Source of the DNA: Massilia kyonggiensis
GTDB taxonomy: Bacteria > Pseudomonadota > Gammaproteobacteria > Burkholderiales > Burkholderiaceae_D
NCBI RefSeq assembly: GCF_024756235.1
Contig: NZ_JANUGY010000006.1
Location: 372,001-436,000 of the forward strand
Length of the DNA stretch: 64,000 nucleotides
Direction of reading: 5' to 3'
Both the position numbers and the translations under genes were made by a program. The notes beneath the pieces are model-generated. The model was not told the origin of the DNA and did not search any database. It saw nothing but the letters and a program-made list of their open reading frames with translations. Shown here in pieces: positions 29,051-37,553 of this stretch (positions are counted from its first letter, which is position 1; each line of letters begins with the position of its first letter).

Positions 29051-29443
29051 GGCGGCAATTATCCGCCATTTCCGGGGGCTGGGTGAGCAGGGCATTCATG
29101 CGGGATGCGCGCAGATGGGCGGGCGTTAATGCATCTGCGCAGATCTTTTGCCGAAAATAAATGAACTGCTCATTAAATGGGCGCAGAAATTTTTTGTTTC
29201 TGGGTGCTTGAGATGGCTGTTCTATAAAACTTCCCTGCGATTGCGCCGCAAAGTGATGCAAAAATGACACGAACCGTCTGAACGATTATATATTAATAAC
29301 GTCTTGATAAGCCGACATCATGTACGCGGTGTAGACAAAGGTAGCTTTGTACTGGAAAAAAATGTTAATGAAAGACACGTTTTTTTCAGTAAGGTTAAAC
29401 TGCAAGGTATCATTGTCGACCATGTATTAACGCATTGAGCTAG
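29051..29443. other. AT-rich intergenic region at the left edge of the T6SS island
   Basis: 393 bp with no convincing gene. Base composition falls sharply here compared with the neighbouring liu genes, with runs such as AAATTTTTTG and ATTATATATTAATAACG. A short inverted repeat GCAGATG/CATCTGC lies near its left end. It probably holds the promoter(s) of the vgrG cassette; no single promoter stands out, and no repeat, integrase or tRNA junction marks the edge. Confidence 0.6.
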
Positions 29444-31996
29444 ATGGAATTGAATCCGATGAGTGAAGTGAGCCAAGTAAAAGGTGCCGTGTTTGGGAAA
29501 CTCGGCCAAGAAAGACGGCTGTTGAAGTTGGACACATCCCTTGGCTCCGATACCTTGTTGCCGCAACGGGCATATGGGGTCGACCGCATCAGTGAAGGAT
29601 TCGACTACAAGATTGACTTGCTGTCGCTCGACGCCGACATCGAACTCAAGCAACTCATCGCACAGGAAGTCACCCTGTGGGTACTGCAGACTGATGCCAC
29701 CTATTTACCTGTGCATGGCTATGTACACACGGCCAAGAAGTTGGGCAGCGACGGGCAACTGACGGCGTACCAGATCCAGTTCTCGGGTTGTATCCACTTT
29801 CTCAAGTTCCGCAAGGACGCGCGCATCTGGCAGGATAAGAATGCTGAGGACATCATCGCCGACGTATTGAAAGGCCATCCTCAATGCCAGGGCCGATTCA
29901 GGTTCGAGCTGACGCAGCCAGCCCGACCTCGTTCTTATTGCACCCAGTATGAAACCGACTGGCACTTCGTCATGCGCATGATGGAGAGCGAAGGCTGGTA
30001 TGCGTACTTTGAACAGGCGTCTGACGGCAGTGGCCATCAATGGATCATCACCGATTCGGTGGGAAACCTGAAGTCGCGTCAGTCCGAAGACATCGCTTTC
30101 CATCGCGCCGGTACCAACGATGAAGTCGACAAGATTGTTCAGTGGGGTACCACCCGAACGCTTTTGAACAGCCAACTTTCAACGAAGACGTTCGATTACA
30201 AGGCGCCGCGCAATATCAGCGAAACCGGCATGCAGATTCTTCCGGACCACGGAAACATCCCCGCGCAACTGGAAGTCTATGAATATACCGGCGCGTATAC
30301 GAATTCGGGTGTCGAGCATGGGACTGACCAGTCCCGCGTGCGCGTGCAGGAATGGGAGTCTCGCGCCAAGCGGTTTTTCGGCATATCGGGTGCCCGCCAT
30401 CTGCCGGTGGGCCGGTGGTTTACGCTCACTGACCATCCTGCTCATGATGAGGTCGCCGATGAAGCCCGCCAGTTCGTGGTGTTGAATGTCGAATGGGCTA
30501 TCGAAAATAATTTGCCTCTGTCCACGACACAGAAGGCGTTTTCGGGCAGTTTGAAAGGCCAGTTACTCAAGTTTGCTGCGGATGCGGGTCTGTCTGGCCT
30601 TGATGATGAGGGGCCGGGTGCTGAGAATAGCCGCACTGGTCACTGCTTCAACCGTTTCGAAGTGCAGCGGCGCACTGTGGAGTACCGCAGCCCGTTCACC
30701 CACGCGAAGCCGTCGATGCATGCGCAGACGGCGACCGTGGTGGGGCCCGCCGACGAAGAAATCTATACCGATAACCTGAATCGCGTGAAAGTGCGCTTTC
30801 ATTGGGACCGACTCAACCCGGGTGACGAAAAGGCATCTTGCTGGGTACGGGTCAGCTATCCGAACGCGGGCGAAGGTTGGGGCGCCGTCCATGTGCCGCG
30901 CATCGGCCAGGAAGTGATCATCACCTTCCTCGATGGGGACGTGGACCGGCCAATCATTACGGGACGTATCTACAACGGCGAGCAGTCACCGCATTGGCAT
31001 AGCGACGGCCGCTTGTCCGGCTACAAATCGAAAGAATACAAAGGCGCCGGGTTCAACCAACTGGTCATGGATGACACATCCGAACAGAACCGGGCGCAGC
31101 TGTTCAGCAGTTACACGAATGCGCAGCTCAGTCTCGGCTATCTGATCGGCCAACAGGGGAACAATCGTGCCGGTTTTTATGGTTCCGGTTTTGCACTCAA
31201 TTCGGACGCGTATGGCGCCATTACGACGCAACAGGGGTTGTACATCAGTACCTATGGCAGGCCAGGGCCGAAAGGTTCGCAATTGGACGTCCGGGAGGCG
31301 CGTGACCAGCTGAAGGAGGCGCAGGAGCTGACGAAGAACTTGTCGGACGTCGCCGAGAAGTCCAGTGCCGAGGCGCTGCCGGGACAAGAGGCACTCCAGG
31401 AATTCGTCGACGCCACCCAGGCGCAGTACAGCGGTCCGGGGCAAGAAGAGGCCAACCGTTTTGCCGCCCCTCTGCTGCTGATCGCCTCTCCCGCTGGTAT
31501 CGGGTTGAGTACGCCCAAAAGCACGCATATTCACAGCAGCGACCAGATGACGATGTCGTCGGGTGCCGATACTAATCTGGCCGTTGGTAAGAGTCTGATT
31601 GCCAGCATCAAGGAAAAAATCAGCCTATTCGCCTACAACGCCGGTATCAAGCTGTTTGCAGCCAAGGGAAAAGTCGAAGTGCAAGCCCAGAACGGCGACA
31701 TCGACATCATTGCGGAGAAGGTGTTGCGACTATTGTCCGCTACTGATCGGATCGAAATCTTTGCCAAGAAAGAGGTGGTGATCGGTGCCGACGGCTCTGC
31801 AATCAAGATCAATGGCTCGGGGATCACAGACATGACGAGTGGTAAGCGCATCATCCACACATCCGAGCTTTCCGTACCAGGTCCGCAGACGACGACATAT
31901 TCGCTACCCACGCTTCCCAAGGAAGTTTGTCTTGAATGCCTGAAAAAACGCGCGAAACAGCGTAGCGCGTTCGTGAACAAAGGAGCGCAGCAATGA
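29444..31996 (+). CDS. vgrG: Type VI secretion tip protein VgrG
   Basis: An 850-residue VgrG, the trimeric spike at the tip of the T6SS tube. The gp27-like half (about 15-400) is followed by the gp5/OB region (NLNRVKVRFHWDRLNPGDE, VHVPRIGQEVIITFLDGD, PIITGRIYNGEQSP). A DUF2345-type beta-helix extension (about 690-800) ends the known part. The last 45 residues (SLPTLPKEVCLECLKKRAKQ...) are an unfamiliar Cys/Lys-rich tail that may dock the cargo or adaptor. The 4-nt overlap with the DUF4123 gene implies coupling. An ATG at 29459 is an alternative start. No T6SS sheath, baseplate or ATPase genes are nearby, so this is an orphan VgrG module. Confidence 0.95.
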   Translation: MELNPMSEVSQVKGAVFGKLGQERRLLKLDTSLGSDTLLPQRAYGVDRISEGFDYKIDLLSLDADIELKQLIAQEVTLWVLQTDATYLPVHGYVHTAKKLGSDGQLTAYQIQFSGCIHFLKFRKDARIWQDKNAEDIIADVLKGHPQCQGRFRFELTQPARPRSYCTQYETDWHFVMRMMESEGWYAYFEQASDGSGHQWIITDSVGNLKSRQSEDIAFHRAGTNDEVDKIVQWGTTRTLLNSQLSTKTFDYKAPRNISETGMQILPDHGNIPAQLEVYEYTGAYTNSGVEHGTDQSRVRVQEWESRAKRFFGISGARHLPVGRWFTLTDHPAHDEVADEARQFVVLNVEWAIENNLPLSTTQKAFSGSLKGQLLKFAADAGLSGLDDEGPGAENSRTGHCFNRFEVQRRTVEYRSPFTHAKPSMHAQTATVVGPADEEIYTDNLNRVKVRFHWDRLNPGDEKASCWVRVSYPNAGEGWGAVHVPRIGQEVIITFLDGDVDRPIITGRIYNGEQSPHWHSDGRLSGYKSKEYKGAGFNQLVMDDTSEQNRAQLFSSYTNAQLSLGYLIGQQGNNRAGFYGSGFALNSDAYGAITTQQGLYISTYGRPGPKGSQLDVREARDQLKEAQELTKNLSDVAEKSSAEALPGQEALQEFVDATQAQYSGPGQEEANRFAAPLLLIASPAGIGLSTPKSTHIHSSDQMTMSSGADTNLAVGKSLIASIKEKISLFAYNAGIKLFAAKGKVEVQAQNGDIDIIAEKVLRLLSATDRIEIFAKKEVVIGADGSAIKINGSGITDMTSGKRIIHTSELSVPGPQTTTYSLPTLPKEVCLECLKKRAKQRSAFVNKGAQQ

Positions 31997-32916
31997 AGAT
32001 CGCTCCTTTGGAAGTCTCTACTTTCGAATCGAACCTGGCGAGTGCTTTCGATAACCAGAACCTTACCTGCTACGCGATCATCGACAAGGCACAGGACAAG
32101 ACGCTGCTTGAGAAATTCGAAAAAGGTGGGATCGGTGTGCGTGGTAAGTGCATGCTGCCGGCGGCGCTGGATTCCGAAGCGGAAAACTACGCGCCGTATC
32201 TGCTGGAGCTGTCGCCGCTTGCAGCGGATTCGGAAATCTGGCCTTCCATTCTTCGTGCAGGTGCTGAGCATCCAGTCAGCTTTACCTTACTGGCGAGCCG
32301 ATTTTCCTTCGATACGCTGTGGGACCATCTCGCGGCGTTTACTGAAATCCTGCTGCCCGACGATACCGACATGATCTTCGCGTTCTGGGATCCCGCCGTG
32401 CTCGGAACCCTGACCGGGCAGGCAAGCGATCTCACGTTGCACGTTCCGGCGCCGGTGCTGAGCGAGCGGCAGCGCGCGCGTCTGTTGCAGGGTATCTCAG
32501 CGTGGTGGTATTGGGACCGGGACGGTAATCCTCAACAGATTCTGCCAAGGACCAATGCCGAGGCTGCTGCTGCGCATCTGGTCAGCTTGCCACTCAAGCT
32601 TACTCAGGTACAGGTGGACATGCTTGTGGAGGCTGGTGTGCCTGATCAGCTGTTGTCCATGGTGATAGAAAACCAGTCACAGCTACTCTGGGATATTCCA
32701 ACCTCTGAGCACTATAAAACGATCAAAAAATATCTGCTCGATGCGCGGAAGCTAAAACTGTTCGGGATGCGCGACATTCTGAACTACATATGCGCGGCGT
32801 TGATTTATGGAGACGAACTCCAGACAAACCCCTCCATCGCTGGATTACTCGAGCAAGTCAAGGCTGGGGCGATCAGTTTCGATGCTGCAATGGAACAGTT
32901 TCAAAGCCTAGAGTAA
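31993..32916 (+). CDS. DUF4123 T6SS effector adaptor/chaperone
   Basis: A 307-residue DUF4123 protein; this family (Tap/TEC) loads effectors onto cognate VgrG. The N-terminal half contains the domain (LTCYAIIDKAQDKTLLEKFE, APYLLELSP, HLAAFTEILLPDDTDMIFAF, and a WDP motif near residue 133). The C-terminal half is helical and probably effector-specific. It overlaps vgrG by 4 nt (ATGA) and precedes the immunity/effector pair, the usual order for such cassettes. Confidence 0.92.
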   Translation: MKIAPLEVSTFESNLASAFDNQNLTCYAIIDKAQDKTLLEKFEKGGIGVRGKCMLPAALDSEAENYAPYLLELSPLAADSEIWPSILRAGAEHPVSFTLLASRFSFDTLWDHLAAFTEILLPDDTDMIFAFWDPAVLGTLTGQASDLTLHVPAPVLSERQRARLLQGISAWWYWDRDGNPQQILPRTNAEAAAAHLVSLPLKLTQVQVDMLVEAGVPDQLLSMVIENQSQLLWDIPTSEHYKTIKKYLLDARKLKLFGMRDILNYICAALIYGDELQTNPSIAGLLEQVKAGAISFDAAMEQFQSLE

Positions 32917-32951
32917 GACGTTCTGTAACAGATCCGTCTGCAAGGAAGAAA

Positions 32952-33455
32952 ATGAAAATCGGGAAACAAGATACTTTTAATAAATATTGTAAGCAAAGAT
33001 TGGCGATTCGGCGGAATTTTATAAAAATCGTCGGGCTAGGAATAATCACGCCATTCTCTGCTTGCAGCCAAGGAGCAGTTGAGATGCAAAAGGGAATCGT
33101 ACTTAACGTAGAGATGTACTCGTATCTGAATAGGCCAGTTCACGATATAATTTTTAATGGCACTGATTTAGGAGTCATGAATTCATTTGGTGGAACAGGA
33201 ACGATCACGGGTGTTAGAATTCCGTTTGGTACGCAAGCGTTAAGATTAACTCTCGGCGGCCCGAAAGGGATGCCGGGAAACGGAACTCGCGTCGAAATTA
33301 AAAATAAGTTAACTATATTGCCTGAGCAGATACCGAATGGAACGCGCTATATTGGGTTACATCTTTATCCTGACTATACGGCTGAAATTACCTTTTCGGA
33401 TACGATTCCAGATAGAACGGCACGCGGTGAAAAGATTATTTCTGAGAGCGAATAA
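32952..33455 (+). CDS. Putative immunity lipoprotein of the DUF2235 effector
   Basis: A 167-residue exported protein, AT-rich in its codons. The N-terminus has a twin-arginine RRNFIKIVGLG stretch followed by ITPFSAC, a possible lipobox. The mature part is beta-rich (NRPVHDIIFNGTDLGVMNSF, GTGTITGVRIPFGTQAL) and resembles DUF3304-type proteins. Its place immediately before the Tle-like effector (0 bp gap to the next ATG) fits a periplasmic Tli-type immunity protein that would protect against a phospholipase. The immunity role is inferred. GGAAG 4 nt upstream supports the start. Confidence 0.68.
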   Translation: MKIGKQDTFNKYCKQRLAIRRNFIKIVGLGIITPFSACSQGAVEMQKGIVLNVEMYSYLNRPVHDIIFNGTDLGVMNSFGGTGTITGVRIPFGTQALRLTLGGPKGMPGNGTRVEIKNKLTILPEQIPNGTRYIGLHLYPDYTAEITFSDTIPDRTARGEKIISESE

Positions 33456-35495
33456 ATGTCTAATGCCGATAAACTAGCGGCCGCACGCAATTGTAATCGT
33501 GACGCACCCACCAGCAAACCAGCGCCAACACAGAACTGTTCGGATGTCGTTAATATAAGCGTGTTTTTCGATGGCACCGGAAACAACAAAGACGTTGATG
33601 ATGTTGACCAAAAGTGGAGCAATCCTGCGCGGATTTGGCGTGCAGCTCAATTGCTTGGGCAAAAGGATATTCCAAACTACCCTATTTACGTTTCAGGCGT
33701 TGGTACTCCATTCAATGGAAGTGCAACTGATTGGATTGACCAAAAATTGATGAGGCTCCAGGACGGCGCGCTCCTGGGCTCAGGCGGTGGGGCCGGCGGC
33801 ACACGGCGTTTGGATTTTGGGGAGGCCAGTGTAAACGATCGTCTGCGAGCTATACTTACAAAGAGCGCTGCCAAGCTGGATATATCTTTAAAACCATATA
33901 TCGAGAAAGGTAAGCCCGCAAATATCAAACAGTTAGCAGCTGCGATTGAGGCACATGGGCTTATTACGATAATCAATCTATCGATATTTGGATTTTCTCG
34001 CGGGGCCGCTTTGGCTCGTGCTTTCAGTAATAATATATTGAGCGAATGCATTCGCGACAGTAATGGAACGCTCAGGTATCAAGGTGTGCCGGTTCGTATT
34101 CATTTTATGGGCTTATTTGACACTGTCGCGTCATTTGGTCTGCCGGCGAAAAACGTCGATATGCCATTTAGTGAAAGAGACCTGGTCGTTCCTCACGCAG
34201 TTGAACGTTGCGTCCACTTTGTCGCGGCACATGAGCTACGTTTTTCTTTTCCTGTAGACCTGATACGGAAAGATGGTAAGTTACGACCAGGCTGGATTGA
34301 AAGTGTCTATCCAGGAGCACATTCCGACGTGGGCGGTGGATACGAACCTATTAGTCAAAACGTTTTTAATAATTATGCACGCATTCCTATGCGAGATATG
34401 ATGCGTGAAGCATCGATAAGTGGAGTGCGATTGGTTAATTATGACGATATTGAAAAAATTGATGCAGATTTATTTGAGTCGCGCTTTAAAGTGCAGCCCG
34501 AAGTGGAGGCGGATTACAAGAATTATCTAGCCGCTGTGGGTATGCATGGGAATATTGAGCAATCCGTGATGGCTCACATGAAGGCGCTATATTCCGGGTG
34601 GGGTACGATGACTCGCCGAAAAATTAAGACGCCCGATTTGATTGAGGCGGAAGCCAGAGGACTCTCTAAATGTATCGGTCACCCTGGAATTGCTGCCGAA
34701 GCTGCAATTTTTCTGTCGATGGAAAAATTCGAGCATTCAGCCCGTAACAACGGCTCGGTAGACCTTTCACCGCCGGCGTTGAATGTAGAAGGGAAATTTT
34801 TCGGTTGTGTGGTTCGTCCAGCCAAATGGAGACTCGACGCTTGGAAAACGACCGCATCGGAACCGGTGTTCAATTTTATACAACGATACGTACACGATTC
34901 GAAGTCGGGTTTCATCCACGCTCTTGAACCTTTCAGCTATTTTACCGCACGTGGTATGGCCGAATCTTCGAGGAACGTTCTAGCGCAAGGGCTAGACTGG
35001 ATGGATGACACACTGACTGCGATTAAAAACGGCGTTATCAAGGTATATCATCGAGTTGAGGGTGTCGTTGTCGAGACTTGGGAAGAGGGCAAGCTAATCG
35101 CGACTCACACTTATCGAGTCGGCGAAAAGTTCGTCGTCGATACCGTTCGTGCCGGCGTTAATTACACGGTTGAGGTTTACCAGACCAGCAAGCAGGTGCT
35201 TATTTCGACGGTCAAGCGGGGCCAGCAAATGGTGATCACATCGATCGATATGGCCAAGAAGCAGGCCAGCGCAGCAGCAGAGGCGACTCAGAAAAAAGCG
35301 GCCGAGTTGGCGGATGCTACCCAGCGAAAGGTTGGAGAGTTTGCCGATGCAACGCAAAAAATGGCTAATGAAGTCGGCAATCAGATATACAACGGTGCAG
35401 CGGGAGCAGCCAAAAGCGTAGGACAGGCTGTAGATACCGGCATGCACGCAGTGGAAGAAGGCTGGCATTCGGTACGTTCGGCGATTGGTATCTAG
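33456..35495 (+). CDS. T6SS phospholipase effector, DUF2235/Tle1-like
   Basis: A 679-residue alpha/beta-hydrolase of the DUF2235 family, the fold of T6SS Tle1 phospholipases. Residues 35-44 read SVFFDGTGNN, the nucleophile elbow is IFGFSRGAALARAF (S181), an acid candidate is MGLFDTVASFG (D222), and YPGAHSDVGGGY (H289) supplies the histidine. The C-terminal 150 residues are amphipathic and repetitive (AEATQKKAAELADATQRK, EFADATQKMANE), perhaps for membrane contact. Codon use is much more AT-rich than the flanking chromosome. It follows the putative immunity gene with no gap and precedes a PAAR gene. Confidence 0.9.
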   Translation: MSNADKLAAARNCNRDAPTSKPAPTQNCSDVVNISVFFDGTGNNKDVDDVDQKWSNPARIWRAAQLLGQKDIPNYPIYVSGVGTPFNGSATDWIDQKLMRLQDGALLGSGGGAGGTRRLDFGEASVNDRLRAILTKSAAKLDISLKPYIEKGKPANIKQLAAAIEAHGLITIINLSIFGFSRGAALARAFSNNILSECIRDSNGTLRYQGVPVRIHFMGLFDTVASFGLPAKNVDMPFSERDLVVPHAVERCVHFVAAHELRFSFPVDLIRKDGKLRPGWIESVYPGAHSDVGGGYEPISQNVFNNYARIPMRDMMREASISGVRLVNYDDIEKIDADLFESRFKVQPEVEADYKNYLAAVGMHGNIEQSVMAHMKALYSGWGTMTRRKIKTPDLIEAEARGLSKCIGHPGIAAEAAIFLSMEKFEHSARNNGSVDLSPPALNVEGKFFGCVVRPAKWRLDAWKTTASEPVFNFIQRYVHDSKSGFIHALEPFSYFTARGMAESSRNVLAQGLDWMDDTLTAIKNGVIKVYHRVEGVVVETWEEGKLIATHTYRVGEKFVVDTVRAGVNYTVEVYQTSKQVLISTVKRGQQMVITSIDMAKKQASAAAEATQKKAAELADATQRKVGEFADATQKMANEVGNQIYNGAAGAAKSVGQAVDTGMHAVEEGWHSVRSAIGI

Positions 35496-35497
35496 AA

Positions 35498-35764
35498 ATG
35501 ACACTTGCAATTGTCCGGCTTGGAGACAAGACGACACATGGCGGTGTTGTGATTACCGCATCGCCGGTGCATACGTTACGCGGTATCGGCATCGCTCGCA
35601 AGGGAGACATGGTTTCGTGTCCGTTACCGGGGCACGGGATAAATGAGATCGTAGAAGGTTGTCTTGTGTTCAGTGTCGGTGGTCGCAGCGTGGCGCTGCA
35701 CGGACACAAAACCGCGTGCGGCTGCTCGCTGATTGCCAGCGCTATCGACGCAACCCAAGGGTAA
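35498..35764 (+). CDS. PAAR-domain protein (T6SS spike tip)
   Basis: An 88-residue PAAR protein that sharpens the VgrG tip and often carries effectors. It reads LAIVRLGDKTTHGGVVITAS at the N-terminus and has the repeated short beta pattern (GDMVSCPLPGHG, FSVGGRSVALHGHKTACG) with His/Cys positions for the metal. It begins 2 bp after the effector stop and completes a VgrG-adaptor-immunity-effector-PAAR cassette. Confidence 0.93.
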   Translation: MTLAIVRLGDKTTHGGVVITASPVHTLRGIGIARKGDMVSCPLPGHGINEIVEGCLVFSVGGRSVALHGHKTACGCSLIASAIDATQG

Positions 35765-35858
35765 TGTAGCGTTAGCTGGGCTCAAGTCGGGCAACGCGGC
35801 GTCCCGTATGGATCGTTGAGCGTGCCGGGAAAAACAGATTTCTATTGGTGGTAAGTTT

Positions 35859-35969
35859 ATGATCCTTTACCAAGTCATGTGGCTGGCCCTTCCACTTCTC
35901 TGGGGGGCTGCTGCTGTCGTTATATTTCAGTCGCAAGGTGTATTACCGGGACCAATCGATGATCTTTGA
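35859..35969 (+). CDS. Very short hydrophobic ORF
   Basis: A 36-residue frame reading MILYQVMWLALPLLWGAAAV and then an uncharged tail. One transmembrane segment is likely. GGTGG/GGTAAG lies close upstream. It overlaps the next frame by 11 bp and could be the N-terminal part of a single membrane protein broken by a frameshift, since the second frame also continues open far upstream. Could be noncoding. Confidence 0.3.
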   Translation: MILYQVMWLALPLLWGAAAVVIFQSQGVLPGPIDDL

Positions 35970-36207
35970 GGCTTCGATTTCATTGCTGTCTTCATTGATG
36001 CTGTTTTTCGCGTGGTGGCTGATGCTTCCGATTCTGGTGCTGTTGCCGCTGTCGCTTTATTTCGCGTTCCGCTGCTATAAAAAGACGGTCGCACGCTTTC
36101 ACGGTTTCCCCATTCTTGCGCGTGTCGCGGGCTTGCTACCGATGGCGGTGGCACTTGCGACTTTGCCAGCAATAAATTACTTCTTTGCAGATTCATATCG
36201 GGCATAG
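35959..36207 (+). CDS. Small membrane protein at the end of the T6SS cassette
   Basis: An 82-residue protein starting MIFEASISLLSSLMLFF, with two hydrophobic segments (about 5-30 and 50-72) and basic loops (YKKTVARFHG). No family recognised. It could be a second immunity protein, a small accessory protein or a remnant. The start at 35959 is uncertain; a GTG at 35938 would add 7 residues. It converges with dadA, leaving 19 bp. Confidence 0.5.
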   Translation: MIFEASISLLSSLMLFFAWWLMLPILVLLPLSLYFAFRCYKKTVARFHGFPILARVAGLLPMAVALATLPAINYFFADSYRA

Positions 36208-36226
36208 CTGCCGGCGTTTCTGCACG

Positions 36227-37459
36227 CTATCCCAGCGTCAGCCCATCCAGCCTAAACGGCGGCGCCTTCCCGCGCATGAGGTCCGCCAGCAAACTCGCCG
36301 TCCCGCAAGCAAACGTGAACCCAAGCGGCCCATGCCCCACGTTCAGCCATAGATTCGAATACGGCGTCGCCCCGATGATCGGTGCACTGTTCGGCGTCGC
36401 CGGCCGCAACCCGGCCCACGGCGTGATCTGCGTGTAGTCCGCCGCGCGCGGCATCGTTTCCTTCACCTGGCGCGTGAGGCTATCCAGGCGTTTCAAATTC
36501 AGGCTCAGGTCCTCGCCCACCATATCGACCATCGCCGCCACCCGCAGCTTGTCGCCGATGCGCGCATACAGCACCTTGCGTTCGAAGTCGGTGACACTGA
36601 TCTCGGGCGCCACGTCGTCCTGGCGGATCGGCGCCGTCAGGCTGTAGCCCTTCAGCGGGTAGATCGGCAACGACAGACCCGCCGATTCCCCAAGCATGCG
36701 ACTCTGCATGCCGGCCGCCAGCACGTACGAATCGGCCGACAGCAATCCCGCCGAGGTCTGCACGCCGCCGACCCTGCCGCCACTGACGACGAAGCGCTGC
36801 ACCTCGCCATGCACGAAGCCTGAGAAGCCTGGATGCGCGCCGATGCGTTCGGCCAGCGCCACGCAGAACGCGTAGCAGTCGGCCACCGCTTCGCCGCCGT
36901 TGTAGATGCCGCCGGCGAGCCTGTTTTCCATCGCGGCCAGCGCGGGTTCGTGCGCGACGCATTCGGAAGCATCCCACACGTCGCCGGCATTCGGCTTCGC
37001 GGCGGCCGCGTCGAAGGCGGCGCGCGTGCGGTAGACGACCAGCTTGCCCGCGTCGCGCCATGCGAATGCGTCCAGCGGCACGACGGGTGCCAGCGCGGCC
37101 ATTGCCTGGCGCGACAGCTCGCCCAGTTGCAGCAACTTGTTCGTCGTCTTGCGATTCACGTCGGCGCGGCAGTTGGCAAGGAAGGCGGCCAGCCAGCGCC
37201 ACTGGTGCGCGTCGAATTGCGGGCGGAACCGGAGCGGGCCGTGTTCCTGGAACAGCCATTTCAAGGCCTTCAGCGGCACGCCCGCGTCCGCCAGCGGCGA
37301 CACGTAGCGGTAGCTCAACTGCCCGCCATTGCTGTAGCTCGTGCCGGTGCCCACGCCCGGTGCGCGTTCCAGCAGCATGACCCGGTAACCGGCTTCGAGG
37401 AGCCACCACGCCGAGGTCAGGCCGACGACGCCGCCGCCGATGACGATTACTTGTTGCAT
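36227..37459 (-). CDS. dadA: D-amino-acid dehydrogenase (DadA family)
   Basis: A 410-residue FAD-dependent oxidoreductase that oxidatively deaminates D-amino acids (chiefly D-alanine) and passes electrons to the respiratory chain. The dinucleotide-binding motif VIVIGGGVVGLTSAWWLLEA (4-23), SYSNGGQLSYRYVSPLADAG (about 41-60) and the C-terminal TPNSAPIIGATPYSNLWLNV are DadA features. It returns the window to high-GC sequence after the T6SS island. As part of a cell-wall gene neighbourhood, it would consume D-Ala released from muropeptides. Confidence 0.93.
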   Translation of the reverse strand: MQQVIVIGGGVVGLTSAWWLLEAGYRVMLLERAPGVGTGTSYSNGGQLSYRYVSPLADAGVPLKALKWLFQEHGPLRFRPQFDAHQWRWLAAFLANCRADVNRKTTNKLLQLGELSRQAMAALAPVVPLDAFAWRDAGKLVVYRTRAAFDAAAAKPNAGDVWDASECVAHEPALAAMENRLAGGIYNGGEAVADCYAFCVALAERIGAHPGFSGFVHGEVQRFVVSGGRVGGVQTSAGLLSADSYVLAAGMQSRMLGESAGLSLPIYPLKGYSLTAPIRQDDVAPEISVTDFERKVLYARIGDKLRVAAMVDMVGEDLSLNLKRLDSLTRQVKETMPRAADYTQITPWAGLRPATPNSAPIIGATPYSNLWLNVGHGPLGFTFACGTASLLADLMRGKAPPFRLDGLTLG

Positions 37460-37553
37460 CCGAGCACGCTGTTGATCATGGACATGCGAAGAAGCTTAGG
37501 GGCTGGCCCTGCGCTCGGCTAATGAATGTAGCGCGGCCGGGCATAACCGGTGT

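Noticed and set aside
29051..36226. Prophage instead of a T6SS cassette
   Set aside because: VgrG and PAAR resemble phage spike proteins, but DUF4123, a Tle-type lipase and an immunity candidate are T6SS features. No capsid, terminase, lysis or integrase genes are present.
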